Of a stretch of 64,000 nucleotides of DNA, positions 1-10,971 are shown piece after piece (within the stretch, counting starts at the first letter, position 1; every line of letters starts with the position of its first letter). Source of the stretch: Plotosus lineatus (Eukaryota > Chordata > Actinopteri > Siluriformes > Plotosidae); assembly GCA_024760905.1 (NCBI GenBank), contig CM045729.1, forward strand, positions 50,216,080 through 50,280,079, given 5' to 3'. The notes below the pieces were generated by a model. The model did not search any database. It was not told the DNA's origin and was given only the letters and a program-made list of their open reading frames with translations. The position numbers and the translations under genes were made by a program.

Positions 1-35
1 CCCGCGAAAAACGGGGGCCTACCGTACATACACAC
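1..35. repeat. possible end of a SINE tail (window edge)
   Basis: The first bases form a short hairpin (CCCG, seven-base loop, CGGG) followed by GGCCTACC. The same GGCCTACC closing motif follows the UUCG hairpin at 24462-24493, so this may be the last bases of the same SINE tail type, cut by the window edge. The match is short and tentative. Confidence 0.25.
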
Positions 36-1320
36 AGACATACATAGAAACACCTAAATGCCTGATCGTTATTATTCTGATAGCTAGTTACAGCTTTATG
101 TGAAAAGCATTAATGCTGTTTCTTAGAATGTATACATAATGAGAAATAAATAAGCCCACTGGCATTCAGCACATTTATACTAACTGGCATTGAAATGAAG
201 AAGCTGACATATAAGTTGATGCAAACACAAATACAGAATATGTACAAATGATCTAGCATGAAACTGGCAGAGTGTGCACATGTAATGAGTATCTGAGAGC
301 ATCACATTTGCTGCTGGCATATCCCTAGCTCCTTCTCGTCATGTGTCCTCTTGTGTCCTCTCCTCTAGATTTTAGTCCACTTTATATGCAATTTCCAATA
401 TTATTTTTCTACATTCCTCCCCATTCTACTGCATCTTTTTTGCCTCTGTACCAATCTCTAAATCTCTCTCTTTCTGTCTAATCTGTAGCGGGTATTCATT
501 AGGAATGAGCAGATGGTGCAGCTGAGGATTGCTGTGTGTGTCTCCTCAACTCAGCACAGCTATAAGCAATGTAGTCTCCTTCCATTCAACAGAACACTCC
601 AGAAACCACAGCACACCTGAATATCGACCACTGGACTCCTGCTCATTGAAAAATCTTGTATCTGTATACAGTATTCGCATATAAGTAAGGATGGCTTTAC
701 TGATTAGAATATTTAGTCTAATTTTATACCTACACTGAAGATACATTTAGCAGTTAACATGAGACAGACATTAACATGAGAAGGACCAAATTCCTTTAAA
801 TAAGGATACATCATGATGATGTTTGACTGTAACTGATACAATAGACATTTGTCAAACAGGAAAAAATAATGAAGAAAATGAGTGGAGAGCCTTATGTTCT
901 CTCTCCAATTCGCCTCCTTGTTTCTTTACCTCAGCGCTAGTAAATTTGTTTTAATAAGACAAAGCTTCAAGCCAATTTCCTACATATTTTTTCAAGTAAA
1001 ATTGCAGACTGCTCACAATTTTGTTAAGTCCTCTGCTGAGCTGCAATATATTAAAACATACAGCACTCCCACATCCATAATCAATAAGGCTATGGTTTAG
1101 CAGGAGGCCATGTGATAATCCATTCCATAAAGCAGCAGCACGCTGGTGTAACTATAATTTTCAGAAGATGGAATCAGCAGGAGTTTGTTTGGAATTGAAA
1201 AGAAGCTTAAAACTGAATGCTACTTCATATTAAACACCACAATATGCAGACAGCATAAACTGCAACGACAAAATAATAATTGATGAAGCATTTCATATAC
1301 CTCTACAGTAGGTAACATCA
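36..1320. other. AT-rich intergenic DNA, nothing recognised
   Basis: Open frames here are under 75 codons, show no known motif and have no splice-site context that I could follow. There is no recognisable transposon end. A pyrimidine-rich run lies near 420-480. Confidence 0.6.
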
Positions 1321-1372
1321 ACATGCTTCCACATTATTCATATTATATATATTATATATATATATATATAAT
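1321..1372. repeat. imperfect (TA)n microsatellite
   Basis: Alternating TA with interruptions, visible directly. Confidence 0.8.
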
Positions 1373-1650
1373 TATTCAAATAAGTCTGAGTTACAAAAAA
1401 ATGCAATATTAAAAGTTCTATTTTATAAACTTTGCTGATTTTTCCCAAAGTTCTGCTGAACTCTAACTGGACAGGAAGTAGTATTTAATCATATATAACA
1501 TTACCATTTTTATCCCACCAAAACCTGTCTATAAAGTATTTTATGCGTATTGTAATTTAACTACTATTGTTATAGGGATGTGTATGGCAGACACCACAGT
1601 GTAATGGATTATAAAAACTGTACATAAATTTTGACATCTTGACGAAGTGC

Positions 1651-1721
1651 CCATCTCAGCTGACTCTGGGTGAGGACAGGGTACACCCTGGATATCTTTT
1701 CAGGCCATTGCAGGGCCAACA

Positions 1722-1784
<63 letters not shown>

Positions 1785-1935
1785 GTCGATATGGAATCCA
1801 AATTAGCCGACTGTGCATGTTTTTGGACTATGGGAGGAAACCGGAGTACCCGGAGGAAACTCATGCAAGCATAAGGAGAACATGCAATCGAACACAGGCC
1901 CACTTGTTGTGAGACAGATATGCTCACCACTGCAC
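1651..1935 (-). mobile_element. SINE G copy with common tail, interrupted by (CA)n
   Basis: Minus-strand copy of the G-head SINE. Read on the plus strand it runs from the common tail (CCCATCTCAGCTGACTCTGG) through GGAGGAAACCGGAGTACCCG to the tRNA-like head near 1910. A (CA)n run at 1726-1779 has expanded inside the body. The body matches other copies at 14866, 22235 and 62968. The head is decayed, so this copy is old. Confidence 0.8.
1726..1779. repeat. (CA)n microsatellite
   Basis: About 27 uninterrupted CA units. The open frames on both strands here (poly Thr-His, poly Cys-Val) are translations of this tract and not genes. Confidence 0.97.
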
Positions 1936-4071
1936 GATCTTGCTGCCTAAGGAACGTAGTACTATTGGTAAATAATCAACTTCAAATTTGTAACATCTCT
2001 CTGCATTACATTAGACTATTGTTTTTTTTTTTTTTAACAGCACATTCAGGCCACCATAAAGCACTATATAACTGGTATGATTGTACACCAAAGTATGAAT
2101 TTTTTATTCTCATACTTTCTGTTGAATATTGAACTATTGCCTTTTTGTATGTTCAAAACACTGCCTTGAGGCTACTGGCTTTGAATAAAAAGCACTTCTA
2201 ATCAGGTGTGATTACAGCAAAGTCCTGGTTCCTCACATTACAATTCTCTTCTTCCCCTTCTAAATGATCTCTATCCTGTGAGACAAGACACCCTCTAGAG
2301 AAGAGTAATAAGATTTAAAGACAATCGTGAAAGTTTGTGCAATTGAACTGCGAGCTTCATTATGAGTTTAGTACACATGCAGAAGGCTGAAATGTGTAGA
2401 GTGGTGCCTGATACAATTTCTCCACTCAACATGTAGCATTAATGTAATCACGAGATTATCCGAGGGGGAAGAAGACAAAAAAATGTAGATGTATTAGCCA
2501 CCACTGCTTCTATTAGCCTGCAGCAGAAGCTGAGTAGGTTTTATGTAGCTGCCTCTACTGAAGCAAATAAATGCAATTTTGTAAAGCTGAATGGTATTCT
2601 TTATTAGTTTATATAGATTTCGGCAAAGGCATACTGAAATGAGAATCGGATGAATTAAGATACAGATAAACCATAATAATACTGGATAAAGGGTTTGGTT
2701 ATTTATAGGATCACAGTAAAACAGTCGAATGAACTCTTTCAGAGCTTTCTGAGTCCATTGAACTCACACTCTAAATGAGTTCATTCAACTTGGAAATCTT
2801 ACTGTGTTGTAAACGTTTCAGTAAATTCACCTAATCTTTAGGTATGCAGCATTACTCAATTTAACCAGAAAAGGATAAAATAAAGAAAAAACACTTTTTT
2901 AAAATACAGCACAATTATTGGCACCCATTGCAAGGATCTGTAAAAAAAAAAAAGGGTTGAATAAATGTACAAAGTATGAATAAATGTTGATTAAAAGTCT
3001 GATTTCAAATATGTCATAGTCATATGTTCCAAAAGTAAATGTGAGACAGAAATTTTGTTTAAGAAAAAATGCACAGCAAATTTATTATATTTGTTTCTAA
3101 CTATATACAGTAGTTGAGACAAGCTGGTGTACCTTATTCAAGTGAAGGTATGCATTTTTTTTTGCAATGTTCATTGCAAATATACTGTATAAAATGAATT
3201 TAAGACTTACACTTACAAAGTAATATTAATTTAAAGTCAAGAAACAGCAATAATATAACAAGCTATCTCATGGTATTCAAAAACTTGTTTCCCCTCAAGG
3301 AGAGAAAAAAACATTACTAAACAAGAAAATTTTCGAGGAAGTACAAGTGCACTCAGCGCCAATGGTGCCTGATACATTTTTCTTAATTTACTGGGTTACT
3401 CGTGGAGCACGTCAGCAAAGACGCAACAACAAAATTGAGCTCATGGTTTTATAATATTTGCATAAGTAGAAGCTACATGGAGCTCCGCTATTACATAACC
3501 CGATACAAAGACACTGTGAATGAACACATCAGGGATACATTACTAAAGCAAAAAAATGTACTTCCAGGAAGATAATGCCAGTAGCTGAAAATACAAAAAA
3601 AAAAAAGCATTCAATGATCTTAGAATTAAATATAAGAAAAAGAAATTACAGGGGTCAAATAATCACTGTATTATAAATTAAGAATGTGATGATTTTTTTG
3701 TTGTTATTCTTATGTAGAAATCTACAGCATAAATTGTTCTACCCGCGTGGATCATGAGCAGCAGGGTAATGTTCTCTCATCAGTGGCTCTCTACTAGTGC
3801 TTTAAGTAAAATTAATTAGAATTTGTCAGGAAGTAATTCTTGTGCATTTGAGATTGAGATAAGAGAAGGATTTTTAAAACCGGCTGTTTGTCTAAATTTT
3901 ACTAAATTGCTTATAGACCAAACAAATGTCACCCAACCATTCAACCACTATCTATACAAGGCCAGGCTTAAAAAAATATTTGTTGGCAATAACATGATAA
4001 AAAAAGATTCACCCAGGAGGGAGGAACTTTTTTTTTTTTTTGCCTGTGCAGGCCACCAGGGATTCGCGGGG
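1936..4071. other. intergenic DNA, possible old Tc1 scraps
   Basis: No gene is visible. The phrase ACAATTATTGGCACCC near 2910 resembles the outer part of Tc1-like elements (compare the flank of the dead Tc1 at about 61865), and GGTCAAATAATCACTG near 3653 is similar in style. A decayed DNA transposon may lie at about 2870-3670. I could not find a transposase reading frame. The rest looks unique. Confidence 0.4.
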
Positions 4072-4091
4072 AATTTTTTTTTTTTTCATAC
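4072..4091. repeat. target-site duplication of RTE copy 1, left
   Basis: AA, a T run, then CATAC. The same string with two fewer T lies at 7240-7257 on the other side of the RTE element. This is the direct repeat expected from LINE integration. Confidence 0.85.
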
Positions 4092-4124
4092 TTCTTCTTC
4101 TTCTTTTCCTTTCGGCTTTTCCCT

Positions 4125-4790
4125 TCAGGGGTCGCCACAGCAAATGATCTGCCTCCATCTCTCCCTATACTCTGCATCTTCTTCTCTTACTCCAACGACC
4201 TTCATGTCCGCCTTCACCGCATCCATAAATCTTCTCTTTGGTCTTCCTCTGGACCTTTTGCCTGGTAGTTCCAACCTCAGCATCCTACGACCAATATACT
4301 CACTATCCCTCCTCTGTACATGTCCAAACCATCTCAATCTAGCCTCTCTGACTTTGTCTCCAAAACATCTAACATGTACTGTCCCTCTGATGTACTCGTT
4401 TCTGATCCTATCCATCCTCGTTACTCCCAAAGAGAACCTCAACATTTTCATCTCTGCTACCTCCAGCTCTGACTCCTGTCTTTTCCCCAGGGCCACTGTC
4501 TCTAAACCATACAACATTGCTGGCCTAATCACCGTCTTGTACACTTTTCCCTTCATTCTTGCCGATATTCTCTTATCACACATCACACCGGACACTTTTC
4601 TCCATCCATTCCAACCTGCCTGCACGCGCTTCTTCACCTCTTTTCCACACTCTCCATTGCTCTGGATTGTTGAGCCTAAGTACTTAAAATCCTCCACCTT
4701 CTTTATCTCTGCCCCCTGTAACCTCAAAGTTCCTCTTGGGTCCTTGTCGTTCACACACATGTATTCTGTCTTACTAAGACTAACCTTCAA
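4125..4790 (-). pseudogene. RTE reverse transcriptase thumb and C-terminal domain (copy 1)
   Basis: About 221 residues beginning KVSLSKTEYMCVN. They contain EDFKYLGSTIQSNGE, the thumb-like RPAMLYGLETVAL block, RLRWFGHVQRR and the Arg/Gly-rich LPGKRSRGRPKRRFMD near the end, then IICCGDP and the stop. These blocks are typical of the RTE C-terminus. The long plus-strand frame over the same bases (3823-4971) is its antisense shadow. Confidence 0.92.
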
Positions 4791-4829
4791 TCCCCTCCTT
4801 TCCAGGGCATTCCTCCACCTCTCTAGATT

Positions 4830-5252
4830 TTACTCCACTTGGTCTCTGCTCTCACTACAGATCACGATGTCATCTGCAAACATCATAGTCCATGGAGATT
4901 CTTGTCTAACCTCGTCTGTTAGCCTGTCCATCACCATAGCAAACAAGAAGGGGCTGAGAGCTGACCCTTGATGCAGTCCCACCTCCACCTTGAACTCTTC
5001 TGTCACACCGACAGCACACCTCACCACTGTCTTACATCTCTCATACATGTCCTGCACCACTCTAACATACTTCTCTGTCACTCCAGACTTCCTCATACAA
5101 TACCACAGTTCTTCTCTCGGCACCCTGTCATATGCTTTCTCCAGATCCACAAAGGCACAATGCAGCTCCTTCTGACCTTCTCTGTACTTCTCTATTAACA
5201 TCCTCGAAGCAAACACTGCACTTTCTTGGCATGAAACCAAACTGTTGTTCAC
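4830..5252 (-). pseudogene. RTE reverse transcriptase catalytic core (copy 1)
   Basis: Carries RT motif A (CAFVDLEKAYDRV, Asp present), motif B (GLHQGSALSPFLF) and motif C (MMFADDIVIC, both catalytic Asp present). The palm is therefore chemically intact even though the frame is broken on both sides. It stops at 4830, just before the continuation at 4790. Confidence 0.93.
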
Positions 5253-6009
5253 AAATGATGACCTCTGCCCTTAGTCTTGCTTCCACTATTCTTTCCCATA
5301 GCTTCATTGTATGGCTCATCAACTTTATCCCTCTGTAGTTGCCACAACTCTGTACATCACCCTTGTTCTTAAAAATGGGCACAAGCACACTTCTCCTCCA
5401 TTCCTCTGGCATCTGCTCACTTTCTAAGACCTTGTTGAATATTCTTGTCAGAAAATCTACTGCTACCTCCCCTAGACACTTCCATACCTCAACTGGTATG
5501 TCATCAGGGCCAACTGCCTTTCCGTTCTTCATCCTCTTCAATGCCCTTCTCACTTCACCCTTACTGATCTTTGCTACATCCTGCTCCTCAATGGTCACCT
5601 CTTCTACTCTTTTTTCTCTCTCATTTTCCTCATTCATCAGCTCTTCAAAGTACTCTTTCCATCTTCCCAGCACACTTCTGTCATCAGTCAATACATTTCC
5701 CTCTCTGTCCTTTATCACTCTAACTTGCTGCACGTCTTTCCCATCTCTATTTCTCTGCTGTGCTAACCCGTATAAATCATTTTCTCCCTCCTTACTGTTC
5801 AACCTATCATACAAGTCATCATACGCCCTCTGTTTGGCCTTTGACACTGCTACCTTCGCCTTACGCTGTGTCTCCCTGTACTCCTGTTTACTCTCTTCGG
5901 TCCTCTCAATGTCCCACTTCTTCTTGGCTAACCTCTTCTTTTGTACACACTCCTGCACTTCCTCATTCCACCACCAAGTTTCCTTATCTACTTTCCTTCC
6001 AGAGGACAC
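5245..6009 (-). pseudogene. RTE linker and reverse transcriptase N-terminal part (copy 1)
   Basis: Frame 2 of the broken polyprotein. It contains the charged linker (WWWNEEVQEC, then a Lys/Glu-rich helix) and the first RT blocks: ALKRMKNGKAVGPDDIP, a VLVPIFKNKGD segment and QQFGFMPRK. The frame is lost near 5240, where the sister copy at 26319-27818 reads STTDAMFALRMLIEKY. It follows the endonuclease frame directly and would have been one protein with it. Confidence 0.9.
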
Positions 6010-6029
6010 ACCAAGTACTCTCCTACCGG

Positions 6030-7166
6030 TCTCCTGATCACATTGGCTGTGGTTGTCCAGTCCTCTGGAAGCACTTCCTGACTACCCAAAGCCTGTTTCA
6101 ACTCCTCCTTGAAGACAACACGACACTCTTCCTTTTTCAGCTTCCACCACTTTGTCTTCTGCTCTGCCTTTGCCTTTTTCACCTTTCTCACCATCAGTGT
6201 CATCCTGCACACCACCATCCTATGCTGTTTGGTAACACTCTCACCCACTACTACTTTGCAGTCACTGACTTCCTTCAAATTACATCGCCTACACAAGATG
6301 TAGTCTACCTGTGTGCTCTTACCTCCGCTTTCATAAGTCACCCGATGCTTCTGTTTCTTCTTGAAGAAAGTATTCACCACAGCCATTTCCATCCTTTTTG
6401 CAAAATCTATCAACATCTGTCCTTCTGTGTTCCTGTCCTGGATACCAAACCTGCCCATCACTTCCTCGTCCCCTCTGTTGCCTGCACCAACATGTCCATT
6501 GAAGTCTGCTCCAATGACCACTCTTTCACCTCTGGGGGTACTCTGCATCACTTCATCTAACTCACTCCAGAATCTCTCCTTCTCTTCTAGCTCACATCCT
6601 GCCTGTGGGGCATAAGCACTAACAACATTGAACATCACGCCTTCAATTTCTAACTTGAGACTCATCACTCTGTCTGACACTCTTTTCACTTCTAGAACAT
6701 TCCTGACAAACCCCTCCTTCAAGATGACTCCTACTCCATTTCTCTTCCCATCCAAACCATTATAAAACAGTTTAAACCCTGCTCCTAAGCTTCTAGCCTT
6801 GCTACCTTTCCACCTTGTCTCCTGAACACACAGTATGTCCACCTTCCTCCTCTGCATCATGTCAGCCAGCTCCCTATCTTTTCCTTGCATAGTTCCAACA
6901 TTCAAAGTCCCTACTCTCAGTCCTAGGCTCAGGCATTTCCTCTTCTCTCTCTGCCTACGGACACGCCTCCCGCCTCTCCTTCTTCGACGTCTTCGACCAA
7001 CAGTAGTCCAATTTCCATCAGCACCCTGTTGGTTGACAGCACTGATGGCGGTCGTTGTTAACCCGGGCCTCGACCGATCCGGTATGAATTCTGTATTGAT
7101 CATTTGCATTTTTAAATGTGGCAGAAGTTTTACGCTGGATGCCCTTCCTGTCGCAACCCTCTGCAT
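6030..7166 (-). pseudogene. RTE endonuclease domain (copy 1)
   Basis: Starts at an ATG within the 5' region and reads about 380 residues before a frameshift near 6030. A basic stretch (residues 57-77, many Arg) precedes the APE-like endonuclease, which nicks the target DNA. Visible motifs are LRVGTLNVGTM (83-93), VQETRWKG (114-121), GADFN (219-223), TQVDYIL (285-291) and QHRMVV with the catalytic-type His near 315. These are the conserved endonuclease blocks; homologues are often mis-annotated in vertebrates as craniofacial development protein 2-like. All expected residues are present in this copy. The frame breaks where the copy at 26.3 kb reads VIRDTGRRVLG. Confidence 0.92.
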
Positions 7167-7257
7167 TTATCCGGGCTTGGGACCGGCATAAGGGGGAGAG
7201 ACACTGGTTAGTGCCCCCCCGCCTCATGGCTGCATTTTTAATTTTTTTTTTTCATAC

Positions 7258-7968
7258 ATCATGCTATATTATGTATGTGATGATGTGAACGCAGTAGAAT
7301 GAAATGAATATCCAATCCAAATGAAAACAAACATACTGACTATCAATGTTTATTCTTTTAATATTGTAGTCAACAGAGTATCAAGGTTTCTTCAACACAT
7401 CAACTTTTAATATTGCAGTCAACATAGTGTCAATGTCAAATACCTCGTCATGCTCCATGCTGTGGCTGGCCATTTATAATTAATTTGTTTTTGTTCGAAA
7501 ATGTCTGCAAATGTATTGCTCAATTTGAAATGCACTAATTGATTATTTTCACGTTGGGACCTTTAATAATGACGGAGAACAGTTTTTTGCCTCATCATTG
7601 TCCCCTTCCATCATGCTTTCCGTCTTTGTTGTTAAGACAGTACAGGCCAATGAGAATCACCGAACTGTTGAACTTGACCAATCACAAGGCATGGTTGATA
7701 CTGAATTCGCTCTGGTCACTTTTTAGTACAGTGTATGATAGGGGACACACGTGTTTTATCAACACAACCGGACGATATATTTTTATTTTTTGCGTCTGTG
7801 AATGCTCAGGCGGGGGTTTTATGTACAATTTTGGCCCAACAGGCTGTGTTCCCTCCCACAAAAATATTTTTAACGCTGGCCCAACTTAATATCACAGCAG
7901 CAAGAGAAGCTAGAGGCAATCTTAGCTGACATTGGATAAGAAAAGCACTATATATGCACTACATAAAT
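7258..7968. other. intergenic DNA with two CCAAT-like boxes
   Basis: A 116-codon frame at 7539-7889 has no recognised motif and I do not call it a gene. Two CCAAT boxes in the same direction (GGCCAATGAG near 7643, GACCAATCAC near 7676) lie about 30 bp apart, which resembles a promoter or an LTR/MITE module, but no TATA box or gene is seen downstream. Confidence 0.4.
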
Positions 7969-7969
7969 A

Positions 7970-8165
7970 CAGTATTCCAGACGGTCAGGCCTCTCTGCAT
8001 GGCCAATACACAAACATACATCCATTCACACCAATCATTATACCACTTTACTGATTTGCAAATCTTTTGATTTTGGAGGGAAACCAGATCAACTGGAGGA
8101 AACCCATGCAGGCAGAGAGAAGATATAAAATTCAGAGACATTACCAGTCAGCCATGAGGCGGGAT
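7970..8165 (-). mobile_element. decayed SINE G relic
   Basis: Recognisable only by the order of degraded phrases (GGAGGGAAACCAGATCAACTGG, then GGAAACCCATGCAGGCAG) that match the G-head SINE body on the minus strand. Confidence 0.55.
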
Positions 8166-8480
8166 CTACTACCAACCTGTATGCTCATATTATTTGTACA
8201 TTTTTGAGATGTTTTGTCAGTGCAAAAAATTTGCAAAGAAGAATGTGGCATGCAAGCTGTGATTAAACGAGGATGAAAATGCAAACAAATTTTTTCATCA
8301 TTTAGGAACTGGTCAGGTGATTGAGTACATCATATTGTCATATTTATAAAGGCAGACCACACTGACAGCCTGGGCGATGCAGTTGTTCCTGTAAAAAAAA
8401 TCCAAATAAACAATTTAGAATTAAGTTTTTTGTTTATGTTTGTTTTTTTAAATAATCCTTCAATAATGTGAAAATATTCC
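8166..8480. other. intergenic DNA, nothing recognised
   Basis: AT-rich, no open frame of note and no repeat end seen. Confidence 0.6.
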
Positions 8481-8481
8481 A

Positions 8482-8637
8482 GTCTTCTTTCTTCTTTTCC
8501 TTTCGGCTGTTCCCTTCAGGGGTCGCCACAGCAAATCATCTGCCTCCATCTCACCCTGTCCTCTGCATCTTCTTCTCTTTCGCCAACGACCTTCATGTCT
8601 TTCTTCACCACATCCATAAATCTCTTCTTTGGTCTTA
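8482..8637 (-). mobile_element. RTE 3'-end fragment
   Basis: A 5'-truncated scrap of the same RTE family. It begins with the tail complement TTCTTCTTTTCC and contains GGGGTCGCCACAGCAAATCA and the coding end of the RT C-terminus. It stops at GGTCTT (8635), where the SINE at 8640 begins. Confidence 0.9.
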
Positions 8638-8639
8638 CA

Positions 8640-8999
8640 ATATAATATTTTCATCATCATTTTCTGTAACCGCTTCATCCTAATTAGGGTCGGATGGTGC
8701 CCATCCCAGCCAACTCAGGGCGAGGGCAGAGTACACCCTGGACAGCTCGCCAGGCCATCGCAGGGCGGAAACACGCCGACGGCTTTGCAGCCTACTCTTG
8801 TCGAAAGTCAGCAATGGTTCTTTTACATGCCTCACACCATAGACAGTGAGAGACATGGCCGGCCTTTGATAACCCAGTTAGCTGCACTGGGGGGATAGTG
8901 ACAACCTTGTGGAGAGTGGGACTCGAACCCCCAACCTTTGGATCAGTGATCCGGCGCCTTATACCACTAGACCACCACTGCCCCGCTATATAATATTTT
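8640..8999 (-). mobile_element. SINE F (common tail) with target-site duplication
   Basis: tRNA-headed SINE on the minus strand. The head at the 8987 end has box A (TGGTCTAGTGGTATAAG) and box B (GGTTCGAGTCC) for RNA polymerase III. The body includes the phrase complementary to CAGCAATGGTTCTTTTACAT and the tail is the common type ending in TTACAGAAAATGA. ATATAATATTTT is repeated at 8640-8651 and 8988-8999 as the duplication. It sits directly at the broken end of the RTE scrap. Confidence 0.92.
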
Positions 9000-9187
9000 A
9001 ACGACAGTAAATAACCAAGCTGTACTTTCAATTATAATGGACAAGGTCTACTTGCATTGAAAAACCTTAAAATTGGAGGCTCCAGTTATATGCATTTATT
9101 TTATTCATTATATACAGAGTTGAAACAATCTTTGTATGAAAGTCCAAAATCTACACACAATAACAGACACGAATTATAACATGCATG

Positions 9188-9690
9188 TACACTGATCAGC
9201 GATAACAATGAATCATTATGGCTACTGAGAGGTGAAGTGGGTAACATTGATTATCTCAAGACAGTGGCACTTGCCAAGGAGTGAGATGTATTAGGTAGAA
9301 AGTAAACAGTCAGTTTTTGAGGTGTTGGAAGCAGGAGAATGAGAAAGCATACGGATCTGAGTGACTCTAACAAGGACCACATTGTGAGGGCTAAATGACT
9401 GGGTTTGTTCAAAACGGCATATCTTGCAGGAAGTTCCTGGTCCGCAGTGGTAAGTACTAACATGGCCAGAAAATAGACAACAGCTGAACTGACAAAAGGA
9501 TCATGGATGTCCAAGACTTATGAATGTGTGGAGCAATGTCTAGTATGTATGGTCTGATCCCACATATGAGATACTATAGCACAAACTGCTGCAACTGTTA
9601 ATACTGGCTACAATAGAAAAACATCAGAATACATAGTGCATTGAAGCCTGCTATTTATCAGACTGTCTAACCACAGACCATTCATGTGGT
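9188..9690 (+). pseudogene. dead Tc1-like transposase, N-terminal half
   Basis: Starts with an end-like TACACTGATCAGCGATAAC. It then translates, with stops, as MRKHTDLSDSNKDHIVRAK, stop, LGLFKTAYLAGSSWSAVVST and later VNTGYNRKTSEYIVH. This is the paired helix-turn-helix DNA-binding part of a widespread fish Tc1-like transposase (family pattern: KDLSDFDKGQIV, then a His-rich closing segment). Several stops and lost stretches are present, and the catalytic domain is not found downstream. Confidence 0.8.
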
Positions 9691-9965
9691 GAAAATACAT
9701 AATAAAATTTATGGCTGACTGGTGTGTAGACAACAGTAATGAAACTTTCCGGCTCTTCATTAAAATAAGCAAAACAAGCAAGCATGAATCTTTCAGCAAA
9801 AGCAACAGGTTTGGCAGATTAGTAATATTTTGAGGGTAAACATATGGGATGCCAATAGTCTGTGAAAAAAGATCCGACATAAAGTCATAAAGTTTAGGAT
9901 GCTCTCTTATAGTGAAAAGTATTTTACTTATATCACAAGCTGTACTTTTGTTCTAAACCATTACT
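9691..9965. other. intergenic DNA, nothing recognised
   Basis: May include the last decayed bases of the Tc1 relic, but no motif survives. Confidence 0.4.
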
Positions 9966-9971
9966 GCACCG

Positions 9972-9977
9972 GATATA

Positions 9978-10014
<37 letters not shown>

Positions 10015-10040
10015 CATATATACATATGGCTTTATATATT

Positions 10041-10090
<50 letters not shown>

Positions 10091-10170
10091 CATATATACA
10101 TATGGCTTTATATATTTAAATATATATATAAATGGCTTTAAATATATTTATTTATTTATTTATTTAATTT
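9972..10170. repeat. (TA)n tract with duplicated 45-bp unit and (TTTA)n
   Basis: Two (TA)n runs. Each is followed by the same phrase ACACATACATATATACATAT plus GGCTTTATATATTTAAA (about 10008-10045 and 10083-10122), showing a local duplication. A TTTA run closes the tract. Confidence 0.85.
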
Positions 10171-10657
10171 CATTCATGATAGTAAAGATTAGGACTTAAC
10201 AAGGGCAAAGATGGTCAGTGCCCAGAAAGAGCAATTTAGTCTCTTGCACTATTCCAGCTGCACCATCACTTTCCACAGCTCTCAGCTGCATCTGTAATGC
10301 AGATCATTATACAGAAGACTGCTTTATTTTCATCTCATTATCAGAGTGTCTGCAGTGCTCCTGCCTGTGCCACAGAACTGTGCTAACTTATGAAGATTAC
10401 CTCTCTGTCTCTTTTGCATCCTGCAATAAAGGCATTTAAGACCGTTTGGTCTCTTGGGGACTTGGTGATAACAGTGCAGCATAGAGCCATGGGAAATCAC
10501 AAAATGTTCCAATGCAGAGTCTCACAGCTGAAGCCAAACACAATCATAAACATGAATTTAGCTCTACTGTTAACATGCACAAGTTAAACTAAGCAATACA
10601 TTGTCAATTAATTGTCAAGTTCATTTTAACAAACATCACTTTACTGGTGATTAACAG
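10171..10657. other. intergenic DNA, nothing recognised
   Basis: Short overlapping frames at 10218-10587 carry no known motif. Confidence 0.5.
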
Positions 10658-10971
10658 TACAGGGATAACTCACTTTCCATGGTTCATGGGGACTGAGACC
10701 CCCCCCCCCCCCCGCGACCGCTGATTTTCATGAAGTAGTATCGACCCCCCCTGACTGACATATACGTACATGTACATGAGTATATAATATTAATACATAT
10801 TCAACGCTATAAATGCTTCTAATAACAATTAAACATTCAAAAATGATGCATAAGATGTAAATAAAAGATAAATACACACATACAGATGCGCACCTCACAT
10901 AAAAATCTAAGTAATTTTTTGCTGGTTTTAGGGAGTTTTTTTTTTTTTTTGCATCATTGGCCTTGTTTTGC

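Larger units (their letters stand above)
4092..7239 (-). mobile_element. RTE-clade LINE, copy 1, near full length
   Basis: A 3148-bp non-LTR retrotransposon on the minus strand, bracketed by direct repeats (4072-4091 and 7240-7257). The 5' end (7239 side) reads AATGCAGCCATGAGGCGGGG. The 3' end (4092 side) ends in the RTE-type short tandem tail GAAGAAGAAGAAG instead of poly(A). In order it encodes a short basic leader, an APE-type endonuclease and a reverse transcriptase, with no ORF1, as is usual for RTE elements. The reading frame is broken in at least three places, so it is dead as it stands, but its length and clean ends make it the best reference copy of this family in the window. Confidence 0.95.

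Noticed and set aside
1609..1930. Cys-Val and Thr-His repeat proteins
   Set aside because: Translations of the (CA)n microsatellite. The same applies to frames at 22068-22618, 23773-24099, 40079-40314, 41843-42342, 50370-50767, 54940-55169 and 60060-60388.
3823..4971. 382-codon plus-strand open frame
   Set aside because: It is the antisense of the RTE reverse transcriptase C-terminus and core; the Ser/Leu/Phe-rich composition is typical of a shadow frame.
5339..6560. Long plus-strand frames at 5339-6037 and 5760-6560
   Set aside because: Antisense shadows of the RTE linker and endonuclease on the minus strand.
6835..7191. 118-codon plus-strand frame over the RTE 5' region
   Set aside because: No motif, and it is antisense to the Arg-rich RTE leader.
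7539..7889. 116-codon frame downstream of RTE copy 1
   Set aside because: No recognisable domain. The nearby CCAAT boxes lie inside the frame and not before it, so they give no support for a gene.
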